Below, in pieces: positions 21,661 to 31,910 of a stretch of 64,000 nucleotides of DNA. Where the stretch lies: positions 15,224,388 to 15,288,387 of the forward strand of contig CM034406.1 in the NCBI GenBank assembly GCA_019925095.2, read 5' to 3'. The translations under genes were made by a program, and so were the position numbers. Source of the stretch: Dendrolimus kikuchii (Eukaryota > Arthropoda > Insecta > Lepidoptera > Lasiocampidae). The notes under the pieces were generated by a model that had not been told where the DNA came from, searched no databases, and saw nothing but the letters and a program-made list of their open reading frames with translations. Each line of letters starts with the position of its first letter. The first letter of the stretch is position 1.

Positions 21661-22045
21661 CAATAATGTAACCCAATGTGTAAAAAAATGACCCGAAAAA
21701 ATCCTTACACAGCGTGCGCTGCGAAAACTATTGATTATAGGACAAAACAATGTACTACCACTTTGCAGAACATATAATTGTCTATAAAAAATATTGCGTA
21801 ACCATATGTCTAACTATTGTAGTTATCTCACAATAAGTGTTTTCTTTTATTTTTTTAAATAATTAAAATGCCGTCGCTTCAAAAACTCTTTATTTTGTAC
21901 CTTAGTATTAATCTTTATCAAAATAAATTACTCCGTATTCAAGACGGATTCAATACCTTTATAGAACTTTTTGAATTATTCAATTCGGACGTTTCATTCA
22001 AAAGATATCGCGATATTTAAAATGTAAGTACTAGTGTTGTAGCCA

Positions 22046-22265
22046 AATATACTAATATAGTTCGATTGAACGCGCTAATCTTAGGAACTACTGGTGTGAT
22101 TTGAAAAATTCTTTCAGTGTTGGATAGCCCATTTATCGAGGAAGGCTATAGGCTATATATCATCACGCTAAGACCAATAGGAGCGGAGCACCGATGAAGA
22201 ATGTTTCAAAATCGGAGGGTTTTGAAAGCAATTTCCACGCGGACGACGTCGCGGGCACAGCTAGT
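22046..22265 (+). mobile_element. Helitron-like element ending in CTAGT
   Basis: From 'actaatatagttcgattgaa' to 'cgcgggcacagctagt', with 'atcacgctaagaccaatagg' in the middle. The CTAGT end preceded by a CG-rich hairpin-prone segment is the 3' hallmark of Helitron-like elements. Confidence 0.75.
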
Positions 22266-22372
22266 TTAAGTATAAAAAACAATAGACGGTCAGCACTTAA
22301 AGCCAAATTGTTCCAGGCAACTTTAGGATGAATATAATTATGTTAGTTTTGTAGTTTAATTTTTAAAATAAA

Positions 22373-22663
22373 ACTTTTTTTTTATTCCGTGAGTTCAGCA
22401 GACAGGCCGACGACCCACCTAATGGAAAATGGTAACACCAAAGGTGCTACCAATGTACTGCCGCTCTCTAAAGGGAGACTGGAACCTGGCCACTGATGCC
22501 GGAACACAACTCAAAGTTGTTATGACGGCGTTCTCTAGACCAAGGGTGGTAGCCATGCAGACGGGCAAATGCCCTACCACCTGGCCGTGAGTTGTTTTAT
22601 CGCCTCTTACAACAGGCCGCCTGACCGCAGGAAATTGTATTCTTTCTCCGTTTCTGCACGGAT
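22373..22663 (-). mobile_element. SINE-A, nearly full-length
   Basis: Minus-oriented from poly(T) to 'cgtttctgcacggat'. A small deletion removes part of 'ccatcgcctatggacatttg'. Confidence 0.8.
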
Positions 22664-23077
22664 ATAAAACATTATTTCACGATGATATAGATTTTATTAA
22701 TTCATCTTTTAAAGGGGCATCATAAGCCATAGGGTTAGTACATCTTACGAAGACTATAGTAGATATTCTATTTTTTTAATTATTCGTAATGTTATATTGA
22801 AATAAAGCCGATATTTGCTTTGTTTTACGTAATCATAGCGTATTATATATTATGTTAACTATAAAAAAATAGTTTACATCAAATGTACCTAAACGTTTGA
22901 CTTGTTACGTCTGCTCGTCAATCAATCAATGTTAGTGAAAGTCGTATTGTCTGCCTTCGAAATCAGAAGATCAATATGTGTACAAAAAGCTAGAGAACTA
23001 ATGAACTATGTAATACGAACTACGAATCTGATACTTCTTTATTTATGTAAAAAGTGTGATACGTTATGAAAATTAAA
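22664..23077. other. AT-rich spacer
   Basis: No feature recognised. Confidence 0.3.
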
Positions 23078-23216
23078 GCCCATTTATCGGGGAAGGCTAT
23101 AGGTTATATATCATCACGCTAAGACCAATAGGAGCGGAGCACCAATGAAGAATGTTTCAAAATCAGAGTGTTTTGAAAGCAAATTCCACGCGGACGACGT
23201 CGCGGGCACAGCTAGT
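23078..23216 (+). mobile_element. Helitron-like 3' fragment
   Basis: It shares 'catttatcggggaaggctat' to 'cgcgggcacagctagt' with 22046-22265 and is 5'-truncated. Confidence 0.7.
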
Positions 23217-23404
23217 AAAGTTATAAAGAGGTAAAGTTTGTGATATTGTAGGGATGACCTCTGGATCCACTAAACCGATTTAAAAAAAATATTTTACTGT
23301 TGGAAAGCTACGTTAACAGAGAGTGTCATAGGCGATATAACATGATGCTATATATACCACGGGAGCGGGACAGAGCGCGGGTAAACCCGCGCCGGACCGC
23401 TAGT
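23217..23404 (+). mobile_element. Helitron-like element, second subfamily
   Basis: It starts directly at the CTAGT of the previous copy: 'aaagttataaagaggtaaag', 'ggaaagctacgttaacagag', 'cacgggagcgggacagagcg', ending in CTAGT. The same subfamily is at 42238-42438. Confidence 0.7.
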
Positions 23405-23490
23405 TTCTTTATAAGCGACATCCCATGTACAAATAAGCTCGCTATCGGGAGAGAATCTTTCCACGCTTTCAAAACATTAATATTAAATAT

Positions 23491-26400
23491 TACATACATA
23501 CATACATACATAACTTCACGCCAGTTCCCTCGCGGGGTAGGCACGAACAACAGAGTGCCATTTAGGCTTATTCTTACACACCTCACTTGCCTCTTTGACA
23601 TTCATAACTCTTGTCATGCAAGCTCGTCTGTTCTTAAGGCTCCTGACATCACCTTCTGCTAGTACACGATCAATTTGATCATGGAAGGTGTGTCGTGGCC
23701 TTCCACGACTTCTGCATCCATCCACTTTTGCATTGTATATCTGTTTAGTCATTCTTTCATCATGCATTCTTTCCACATGCCCGAACCACCGGAGCATTCC
23801 TTTCCTTACCTTCACCCCGACACTCTCTTTCAGACCAACTTTCTTTCTTACTTCGGTATTACGAACGCGGTCCGCGAGCGTCACTCCGCAGATTTTGCGC
23901 AGTGCTCGCATCTCGACCGCGTTTACTCTACTTTCATGCTCTTTCTTCCATACCCAACTCTCGCTTCCATACGTGAGCGTAGGTACCAGCACCGCGTTGT
24001 GTACGGCGAGCTGGGCCTTCTGGCTGAGGTTCTTAGCGCCTAGAAGTTTACCTAACGCTCCATTTAAACTATTCCCCAAATTCACTCTTCTTTCTATATC
24101 AGCGGTGTACCTTCCATCCCTGCTAAAAGCACATCCAAGATATACAAACTCATTCACTTCCTCCAGCATAACATCATCGACCATTATCCTTGCATTCGTT
24201 CTGGTTTCTTCTCTTTCAAACACCATAACCTTTGTTTTCTTCGCATTCAAATGTAAGCCTCTCGCCTGACAGTCATCTTTCATCATTGTGACTAGTGTTT
24301 GCAGTTCTGATGGCGATTCGGCTAAAAGCACGGCATCATCCGCATAAAGCAAGGTGCTTACAACTAGATCACTCATCCGCACCCCAACATCCATCAATCT
24401 TATTCTCTGGAGACAATCGTCCAGATATAGGATGAACAGCAAAGCCGACAGCACGCAGCCCTGGCGGACGCCAATATTGACGTCAAACCAGGGCGACAGG
24501 CTGCCTTCCACTCGCACGCATGCCATACAGCCCTCATAAGTGGACTGCACAGCACGCATCAATTGGCCATTAATCCCATATCCGGGCAATATGTCCCAGA
24601 GCTCCTTCCGCACAACCCTGTCAAATGCTTTCTCTAGATCCACAAAACCGCAGAAAACCTTCCGGCCCATAGCCAGCTGCTTCTCTACGATATTGTGGAG
24701 AGAGAAAACTTGATCCATACATCCCCTTCCATTTCTGAAACCACCTTGTGCATCCCACAGTAATCCATCGGATACAACTCTCATTCTCTTTTCAATAATC
24801 TTCGCATACACTTTAGATGCTGTGCTGATCAAACTGATGGCCCTGTAGCTGGCGCACTCCATACGTGACCCCTTGCCTTTATACAAGGGCACGATGACAG
24901 CGCGCCTCCAGTCCTTGGGAACCTTTCCCGTCCTCCAGCACAAGTTGCATAAGGACAGGAAAGCGTCCCGGACGCAGGTTCCACCATATTTGATCATCTC
25001 AGCAGACACACTATCGATTCCTACTGCCTTTCCATTTTTCAGACTTCTTATCGACCATTCGATCTCTTCCAAAGTGATCTCGGATGCTGACTCCTCGGAG
25101 TCGGTCACAGACTCAGTCGTGGTGCCAGCATCCGGGATATTATCATACATTTCTCTAAAATATTCACTCCATCGCGCTAATACCTCTTGTGGGTTAGCAA
25201 GAACGTCCCCTGCTTTAGATTTTATTCTTTCCATTCTGGAAGCTGACGAACAACCCCGAGACTTCTTAACCTCTCTCCAAAAGAGTTTGGTATTCGCCTC
25301 GAAGTTCTCCGTCAGCTTCTCTTCTTCTTTCAATTTTATTCTTTCACGCTTCTCTTTCACTAAAGCTTTGGTTTCATTCTTGCAGAGGCGATAAATTTCT
25401 TTCTTCATCTCTTTCATACTGTCATTCTGTTGCAAGGAAGCAACATAATCCAGCCAGGCTTTTCTCTTTCTCTCTACGCTGGATTTAACATCCGCGTCCC
25501 ACCATTCATCACCTTTCGTTGTTATGTGCCTCTTCGCGCATCCACATGCTTCTTTTGCGCTTTCCACTATACTTTCCTTCATACTATCCCAGTCATTATC
25601 CACATCTAAGTCGGAGAAGTCCGCTTTTGCAAGCCTTTCTTCGACTAGGCGCGCATACATACTCCTTACACTAACATCTTCCAATTTTTCACACTTTATT
25701 CTTTCAAGCTCCCCGAAATTGGTACGCACTCGCCAGTGTCTCCACTTCTTGAAAAGGCCCACAAACCGGCTTATCACCAGGTAGTGGTCCGTTTCAAGAG
25801 TGGGGCCTCTGTAGGCTCTTGTATCCATTATTGTGTTTCGGAGGCGACTATCAATTAAAATCAGATCAATCATACTTTTCTGATCATTCATTCTCCATGT
25901 ATACATGTGAATATCCTTATGATGGAATAGGGTGTTCGACACAAGCAAGTTTCTTTCCATGCATACGTCTATGATTGGCCTACCAGCATCGTTCACTCTC
26001 TTGTCACCATAGGGTCCAAGGACAGCCTCAAGGCCGTCTCGTTTGGTCCCCACCCAGCCATTAAGATCACCACACATAATTAGTCTTTCGTTCCCTTCAG
26101 CCAGATCCAGAATTTCTCTTACAGACTCCCAAAACTTCTCGAGTTCTTGGGGATCCGCTGAGCTTACGGGAGCATAAGCTGCGACCAGAAAAACTCGCGT
26201 GATCCCCAGTTTTAGGCGGACCCAGAGAAGTCTCGGGTTCACCAGACAATAAGCTTTTACTCCAGACACAAAGCGGGATGAGAGTAAGACGCCTACCCCC
26301 CCACTTGCACGCTCGTCCAGGTCCACGCCGGACCACAGAGCAAGCATGCCACCGGGGAGGTCATCGACGTCGCACCCCTTCCGCTTTGTCTCTGTCAGAC

Positions 26401-26636
26401 ATAAGGCATCCAGGCTTCTCTCATTCATTATATCAATCATTTCGTCCATCTTATCTTTCATTCCACCTCTCACATTCCACGTGCCTATACGGCACTCTGC
26501 TCCTCTCGACCCGCCAGGTTTGGCGCTGCGTGAAGGGTGGCGGCCCCCTTCGCCGCATGCGCGAGAATCCACACCGACCAAGGTATTCTGTGTATTGCGT
26601 GCTGTTACAACCGTCCGTTGGAGGCGTATAACTCCT
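23491..26636 (-). mobile_element. RTE-like non-LTR retrotransposon, near full length
   Basis: Minus-strand element whose 3' end is a (TATG)n microsatellite (23491-23511) directly after the stop region. This kind of tandem-repeat tail instead of poly(A) is known in RTE elements. One long frame fills it. The 5' end is near 26636, where a TAA closes the frame upstream. No ATG precedes the endonuclease, so the 5' end is probably truncated or altered. I could not find a convincing target duplication. At least seven short relatives of its 3' end lie in the window. Confidence 0.85.
23516..26581 (-). CDS. Endonuclease-reverse transcriptase of an RTE-like retrotransposon
   Basis: The frame of 1,021 codons has no internal stop. 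Residues ~30-270 form an APE-type endonuclease: N36 in G-T-W-N-V-R, E64 in L-T-E-T-K, D172/N174 in C-G-D-L-N-G, D239 in M-I-D-L and D265/H266 in E-T-D-H. Residues ~500-790 are the reverse transcriptase: F-V-D-L-E-K-A-F-D at 646-654 and the catalytic Y-A-D-D at 746-749. The tail has L-R-W-F-G-H-V-E-R-M (930-939) and a basic R-S-R-G-R-P-R segment. It would nick target DNA and prime cDNA synthesis from the nick. Two positions depart from the usual family pattern: Y-R-A-I-S-L where P is common and C-V-L-S-A-L-L where P is common. The listed start is a TTG codon. The first in-frame ATG is codon 41, downstream of N36, so a normal start is missing and the copy may be inactive despite the open frame. 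Confidence 0.85.
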   Translation of the reverse strand: MVGVDSRACGEGGRHPSRSAKPGGSRGAECRIGTWNVRGGMKDKMDEMIDIMNERSLDALCLTETKRKGCDVDDLPGGMLALWSGVDLDERASGGVGVLLSSRFVSGVKAYCLVNPRLLWVRLKLGITRVFLVAAYAPVSSADPQELEKFWESVREILDLAEGNERLIMCGDLNGWVGTKRDGLEAVLGPYGDKRVNDAGRPIIDVCMERNLLVSNTLFHHKDIHMYTWRMNDQKSMIDLILIDSRLRNTIMDTRAYRGPTLETDHYLVISRFVGLFKKWRHWRVRTNFGELERIKCEKLEDVSVRSMYARLVEERLAKADFSDLDVDNDWDSMKESIVESAKEACGCAKRHITTKGDEWWDADVKSSVERKRKAWLDYVASLQQNDSMKEMKKEIYRLCKNETKALVKEKRERIKLKEEEKLTENFEANTKLFWREVKKSRGCSSASRMERIKSKAGDVLANPQEVLARWSEYFREMYDNIPDAGTTTESVTDSEESASEITLEEIEWSIRSLKNGKAVGIDSVSAEMIKYGGTCVRDAFLSLCNLCWRTGKVPKDWRRAVIVPLYKGKGSRMECASYRAISLISTASKVYAKIIEKRMRVVSDGLLWDAQGGFRNGRGCMDQVFSLHNIVEKQLAMGRKVFCGFVDLEKAFDRVVRKELWDILPGYGINGQLMRAVQSTYEGCMACVRVEGSLSPWFDVNIGVRQGCVLSALLFILYLDDCLQRIRLMDVGVRMSDLVVSTLLYADDAVLLAESPSELQTLVTMMKDDCQARGLHLNAKKTKVMVFEREETRTNARIMVDDVMLEEVNEFVYLGCAFSRDGRYTADIERRVNLGNSLNGALGKLLGAKNLSQKAQLAVHNAVLVPTLTYGSESWVWKKEHESRVNAVEMRALRKICGVTLADRVRNTEVRKKVGLKESVGVKVRKGMLRWFGHVERMHDERMTKQIYNAKVDGCRSRGRPRHTFHDQIDRVLAEGDVRSLKNRRACMTRVMNVKEASEVCKNKPKWHSVVRAYPARELA

Positions 26637-27039
26637 TATATATGCAATGTACTTTTTACAAATAACAAAACTATTTCCTTTAGCCTACATTGGTTAACAT
26701 ATCATAATTCAACAAACTCAATCTAAATTACACTTTAACTTACTGGCATAAAGTTCAAAATTCAATGCACTATTACGCACAGTATCTTTTAATCTACGTA
26801 TAAAAGAATATGTGCCTTAAGTATATACAGATAGAGCTAAAATTCATTTGAAATCTTTTAAGTTTTGTTTAAATTAATAATTAATACTAACGGGCAAAGA
26901 GAAATGTGTTTTAATTTGAATTCAATAAGATTAATTTTTATGTGTTTATCTTTTTTTAGTGACACCTTTTTGTTTCATCATCAAATCACAACGATTCTAA
27001 AGAAGTTTCGCATCAAAAGAAAGAAAGAAGGAAAAATAT
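26637..27039. other. AT-rich spacer
   Basis: Nothing recognised. A purine-rich run (27000-27035) lies beside the SINE-A poly(T). Confidence 0.3.
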
Positions 27040-27362
27040 TTTTTTCCTTTTTTTTTATTGCAGGAGTTCAGCAGACAGGCAGACGGCCCACTTGGTGGAA
27101 AGCGGTTACCATCGCCTATGAACATTTGCAACACCAAAGGTGCTGCAACAAATGCGCTGCTGCAGCAGCAAAGGAGACTGGAACCTAGTCACTAATGCCG
27201 GAACACAACACAAGGTTGTTATGGCGGCATACTCTAGACCAGGGGTGATCGTCATCCAGTCGAGCAAATGCCCTACCACCTGGCTGTGGGTTGTTTAGTC
27301 GCCTCTTACGACAGGCCGCCAGGCCGCAGGAAATTGTATTCTTTCTCCGTTTCTGCACGGAT
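27040..27362 (-). mobile_element. SINE-A, full-length
   Basis: Minus-oriented, poly(T) to 'tttctgcacggat'. A small CTG/CAG-type expansion lies near 27150-27170 ('gctgctgcagcagc'). Confidence 0.85.
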
Positions 27363-27372
27363 GAAATATTAT

Positions 27373-27641
27373 TATGTTGTTTATTTACGCAAAAGTGGAT
27401 GGATGCAGAAGTCGTGGAAGGCCACGATACACCTTCCATGATCAAATTGATCGTGTACTAGCAGAAGGTGATGTCAGGAGCCTTAAGAACAGACGAGCGT
27501 GCATGACAAGAGTTATGAATGTCAAAGAAGCAAGTGAGGTGTGTAAGAATAAGCCTAAATGGCGCTCTGTTGTTCGTGCCTACCCCGCAAGGGAACTGGC
27601 GTGAAGTTATGTATGTATGTATGTGTATGTTGTTTATTTAC
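27373..27641 (+). mobile_element. RTE-like 3' fragment with a 16-bp target duplication
   Basis: The insert 27389-27625 covers about the last 70 codons of the RTE frame and its (TATG)n tail. It is flanked by identical TATGTTGTTTATTTAC at 27373-27388 and 27626-27641. It is 5'-truncated and starts at the A-K-V-D-G-C segment. It shares almost every base with the long copy, so it is young. Confidence 0.9.
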
Positions 27642-27929
27642 TTTCTTTCAAACAAAAAAACATGATCCAGGCCATGTTTCTTTCCTGTTTCTCTTGGGAG
27701 TCGAGGCTCTTGTTTCGATAAGTGCCAATAGTCAGTGGAGCTCAATGTCTCATCCGTGTCGGACCTTTGTTCCTTTCAGCATTAATAAACCTCTGTTTCT
27801 ATTAGTATGGTTTAATAAAATTTCTGTTTTGTAATTCAAGTTCTAATTTAAAACTCTGTTATTTTCAAAATAAGTGTAAATTTACAATTCTGAAATGAAT
27901 CGTAATTTTATTAAATAGATATTTTTTAC
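27642..27929. other. Spacer
   Basis: No feature recognised. Confidence 0.3.
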
Positions 27930-28262
27930 GGGCTATGGAGTGAGCTATGTTAGGTGTTTCTCTTATGGATAGAATCAGAAATGAGGATATCCCTAAGAGA
28001 ACACAGGTAACCGTCATAGCTCGCAAAATTATCAGGTTGAAGTAGCAGTGGGCCGGTCAAGTCTATCGCAGGACGGACGGGTGATTTATGAAATGTGTCC
28101 TGGAGTGGAGATCAAGTCTTGGCAAACGTAGCGTAGGATGCCCTCCAGCCCGGTGGACTGACGACCTGCGCAAGGTCGCCGGCAGGGGCTGGATGAGAAA
28201 CAGGGGAGACCGCGAACTTGAGGAGGTCTACATCCAGCAGGGGACAGGGACTGGCTGAAGAG
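27930..28262 (+). pseudogene. RTE-like reverse transcriptase C-terminal fragment (family 2)
   Basis: The plus-strand remnant reads L-M-D-R-I-R-N-E-D-I-P-K-R-T, then Q-W-A-G-Q-V-Y-R-R-T-D-G, then L-G-K-R-S-V-G-C-P-P-A-R-W-T-D-D-L-R-K-V-A-G, with stops and shifts between blocks. It is the same family as 11080-11442. It is dead and 5'-truncated. Confidence 0.75.
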
Positions 28263-28533
28263 GAAGGTGTTTTTTAAAACTCTCTTTCGGGAGCCCATGC
28301 TAACATTGCGAACGTTGCAATCTCCCCCCTACGGCCGCCTGTTGAGCTCTTTACCACTATATTGACTGCTGCATATAAACGACAGGCGGTTTTGTGTCGA
28401 TTTGAAGCGCCACTTGCACCCTCTGGAACTAATACTAGATATAACACTAGTGTCTTTTTAGTTCACTGGAACTCTCGTACTCACTGCTTCGACTGTCAGC
28501 AATAGAATGGTATCAATCGAACAAACACGAAAA
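28263..28533. other. Spacer
   Basis: Mixed composition, moderately CG-rich at 28300-28400. No match recognised. Confidence 0.25.
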
Positions 28534-28814
28534 TAAAGTGAAATTACATACATACATAACTTCACGCCAGTTCCCTTGTGGGGTAGGCACGAACAACAGA
28601 GCGCCAATTAGGCTTATTCTTACACACCTCAGTTGCTTCTTTGACATTCAATAATCTAGTCATGCACGCTCGTCTGTTCTTAAGGCTCCTGACATCACCT
28701 TCTGCTAGTACACGATCAATTTGATCATGGACGGTGTGTCGTGGCCTTCCACGACTTCTGCATCCATCCACTTTTGCATTGTATATCTGTTTAGTCATTA
28801 GTAAAGTGAAATTA
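28534..28814 (-). mobile_element. RTE-like 3' fragment with a 13-bp target duplication
   Basis: The insert 28547-28801 starts at the codons for M-T-K-Q-I-Y-N-A-K and ends in (TATG)n. It is flanked by TAAAGTGAAATTA at 28534-28546 and 28802-28814. Confidence 0.9.
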
Positions 28815-29536
28815 AATACCGAAAAGACGTTTCATCAATTCTGCTAGTTCAATATCTTGGCGTTGCGAAGATATTCAAAGTGCGTTTCCATTACGATAAT
28901 GTCAATACTTCGTATTCTACTAAATTCAGAACAACAAAGTCAATAATACAAAAAAATTGGTATTACCATTAGCAGAAATGGCCTTAGCCGAAATGAATAT
29001 CGAAAAGCTATTAAAATAATTAAACATTTATTTCGCGAGTTTCCGCTTGTAAAGATAGGCTTGCCACTGGCACGGAATTGAATTGGTATTAGAATTAGCA
29101 GAATACCATAGAAAAAGATCTTCCATGAGGATACTGAAATCAGGCAACACTATGATTGAGATGATAGTGTCTGGCGATTTTGATGAGATAGTAGTGGCAG
29201 AATTGGGCCCTAGTTGTCGATCATTCTGATGACATTGTAATAGCAGATTGGGGTCTTGAAGCAGGGCCAATTCAGGGGGCAGCAAATTCAAACTTGGCAG
29301 ACAAATAAGCAACTCATCATTAACGCAACTGGCCACTGAGACGTCCAGTAATAAGCCCATAAATTAATTTTCGCGGGGCGCGCAGGCATATGTTAATAAA
29401 CCACAGACGCACACGTGTTCATCAGTGGGCGTCGGATGGCTGAAATGATGATGATGATTAATGTAAAAATATCTGCGAGCGTGGGCGGCATTTTTCAGGT
29501 TTTGCCCCCCCCCCCCTCTCCTCCTCGAAATTTTTT
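28815..29536. other. Spacer
   Basis: No coding region recognised. A 110-codon minus-strand frame (29028-29360) has no domain signal. A C/T-rich run precedes the next SINE-A. Confidence 0.3.
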
Positions 29537-29850
29537 ATCCGTGCAGGAACGGAGAAAGAATACAATTTCCTGCGGCCGGGCGGCCCGTCGTAAGAAGCGA
29601 CTAAACAACCCACAGCCAGGTGGTAGGGCATTTGCCCGACTGGATGGCTACCACCCCTGGTCTAGAGCATGCCGCCATAACAACTTTCAGTTGTGTTCCG
29701 GCATTAGTGACCAGGATCCAGACTCACTTAAGAGAGCAGCAGCGCATTTGTAGCACCTTTGGTGTTGCAAATGTCCATAGGCGATGGTAATCGCTTTCCA
29801 TCCAGTGGGCCGTCTACCTGTCTGCTGAACTCCTGCAATTAAAAAAAAAA
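29537..29850 (+). mobile_element. SINE-A, full-length
   Basis: 'atccgtgcaggaacgg' to 'gaactcctgcaatt' and an A-tail. Confidence 0.85.
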
Positions 29851-30081
29851 GCCAAGATCCGGTGTTGCCTTAGAGGGGTTTCCCGAAACCTATAAAGTAA
29901 CACATGACTCAATCATCATATAAATAGGTATGTATACCATAGTTTACATTATTAAACTTCACACATAAAACAGCGATAAATGACACGTAGAGGAAAATCG
30001 AACACTAAAAAACAATAAAAAAATCTTTGTAAACACAGCGAACGGACAATAAATAGAAAACGTGTTCTGTAGTTTAAAAAA

Positions 30082-30175
30082 ACTAGTGTTTACCCGCGGA
30101 TTTGTCCGCGTTCATATGGGTTTTATCAATTTGAAAATTGTGTTTGAACAAGGACCGTCTAAAAGTTATTTTTTA
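30082..30175 (-). mobile_element. Helitron-like 3' end
   Basis: ACTAG at 30082-30086 (CTAGT in reverse) followed by 'cccgcggatttgtccgcg', a CG-rich hairpin typical of Helitron-like 3' ends. The other end is not defined. Confidence 0.5.
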
Positions 30176-30440
30176 TCCCTCTTCTTCTGCAAGTGAGCAG
30201 TTTGCATGCTAGTTATATGCTGATACTCCATACAGCCCAGTTCCTCCAGGAAATCTGTCAGCTTCTTAACGTTGCCGAAGACGTCCCAAATGCTACCTGG
30301 GGCGTCCAGATACTTCACCCTGTATTGAGCCACCCCTCCGCATTTTAGCAGAACATATGTGGCTGTTTGTCTGCTTCCAGACAAGCTCTACACAGGGGCT
30401 GTCGGTTTTCTATCCTTAGAAAACAGTATTAAAAAAAAAT
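30176..30440 (-). pseudogene. LINE C-terminal fragment with RNase H-adjacent zinc motif
   Basis: On the minus strand, C-R-A-C-L-E-A-D-K in one frame continues, after a frameshift, into A-T-Y-V-L-L-K-C-G-G-V-A-Q-Y-R-V-K-Y-L. This spacing (C-x2-C ... H/Y-x-L-L-x-C) is what follows the RNase H domain in I/R1/Jockey-type LINEs. The end is F-L-E-E-L-G. The copy is broken and truncated. Confidence 0.6.
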
Positions 30441-30499
30441 TAAAATCATGTACCCAGTGTCCTTTGCTGTCTCTCCGATGACGTATATAAAACATTTCA

Positions 30500-31080
30500 T
30501 GAATTTCAGTTGGGTAGTTAAGACGTGAGAGCGTAACAAACAAAATTACATTATCATTTATAATGAATGAATATATGTAGCAGATCGGACATCTGCCGGT
30601 AGAGCATTCCAGAGATGCACAACCTAAACAGAGAACGATCTTGCTTAAATGTGCCCTGAGTCGCAACCCTTAGACGGCCTCAAAGATCTCGAATCACTGT
30701 CATGAAGCTGAAAACATTTTTTAAGTTAAGATGCGGTCCTGGGATCAAACTGTACGTTGTAAAGAAAAGACAGAACATGAATGTGGCGGCGAAGCGAAAT
30801 GGCAATCATTTGTTAAGCTTCGAGCGAAATTCAGATTGTGTAATCATATTAGCGTAAGCCAAATATGAATCGTATATAGATATTTTGAAGTCGCTCGCGT
30901 TTATCTAATTGGCTCTGGTTAAGATCGAGATAGCTAACGTCGCCATAATCAAGCATGGGAAGAAGGGGAGATTGCGCTAGCGCTATTTTAGTGTTGAATG
31001 GTAGAAATTTTGCAGACGGCATAGAGAAGCAGTTGACGCAAATATTTTCTGACTGATTTTCTGAAGCTGAAGCTTTATTT
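30500..31080 (-). pseudogene. CR1/Jockey-like reverse transcriptase C-terminal fragment
   Basis: Minus-strand reading gives L-L-P-M-L-D-Y-G-D-V-S-Y-L-D-L-N, then L-D-K-R-E-R-L-Q-N-I-Y-I-R-F-I-F-G-L-R, later S-L-R-P-S-K, and near the end V-H-L-W-N-A-L-P. These blocks follow the polymerase core in CR1/Jockey LINEs. Several stops and shifts show decay. It is a different family from the fragment at 40380. Confidence 0.7.
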
Positions 31081-31485
31081 TATTTTTTGGACTTTAGCAG
31101 TTCAAGCGTCTTTGCAGACATTTTTGTACCATGCATACCGTCTTGAGCCGGCCCTTTATTATTTACACTATGTATTTTAATGGAAATCTTACAAAAACAA
31201 GGAGCTAGGAACGTCGGGTAAAGTGGAATCATGTTGATAAACATATCAAGATGGATTAAAAAACTCAAACACACCGAGTGATTGATTTCGATCAAAATAG
31301 CTGCGAGCCTGTTGAGCATCATTCGTTGCAATGAAACGGTATGTGGTTTATTTAGCATGTCACGTATTTGGGTAGTAATTCAGAATTTGACGCACAATAA
31401 ATTCTAAAACAATATGCATATAATTATTTTAACAAAAAAAACCGACTTTAATATATAAACCCAAAAAACAAATATTTTCTACAAC
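31081..31485. other. Spacer
   Basis: No feature recognised beyond a 'ccgactttaatatataaac' repeat-like end near 31442. Confidence 0.25.
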
Positions 31486-31610
31486 ATCTTGAAGTCAAGG
31501 CAAGGCAAGTGAGGTGTGTAAGAATAAGTCTAAATGGCACTCTGTTGTTCGTGCCTACCCCGCAAGGGAACTGGCGTGAAGTTATGTATGTATGTATGTA
31601 TCTTGAAGTC
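31486..31610 (+). mobile_element. ~100-bp RTE-like tail with an 11-bp target duplication
   Basis: The insert 31497-31599 holds only about 25 codons of the 3' end plus (TATG)n. It is flanked by ATCTTGAAGTC at 31486-31496 and 31600-31610. It is one of three ~100-bp tails in the window. Confidence 0.9.
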
Positions 31611-31849
31611 GATGCATTCCGCAATTTTTGTGTTGTTTTTTAAATGTTACTTGATTTTATGCTTTTCGGTTTGAATTTTTATTTATTTTTTGTTAAAAAA
31701 ATTTGCTTTTTAGTTTCTTGAATAGCTTTAAAAATAATATTTTAAATGCCTGTGGACATTGTTCTACTTGCACGTGTATACAGGTTTCCCTTGGTGACAA
31801 TGGGTTCACTTAAGGGGTATACTCTTTCGAATAAAAAAATATTGTTAAT

Positions 31850-31910
31850 ATAATTAATTATAATTAATAATTAATTATAATTAATAATTAATTATAATTA
31901 ATTATTATTC
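31850..31910. repeat. 17-bp tandem repeat of A and T
   Basis: The unit 'ttataattaataattaa' repeats about three times. Each unit is itself near-palindromic. Confidence 0.7.

Noticed and set aside
23675..26726. Several plus-strand frames of 60-193 codons
   Set aside because: They are antisense shadows of the 1,021-codon RTE frame.
29028..29360. 110-codon minus-strand frame
   Set aside because: Leu/Ser/Pro-rich without any domain, start context or repeat support.
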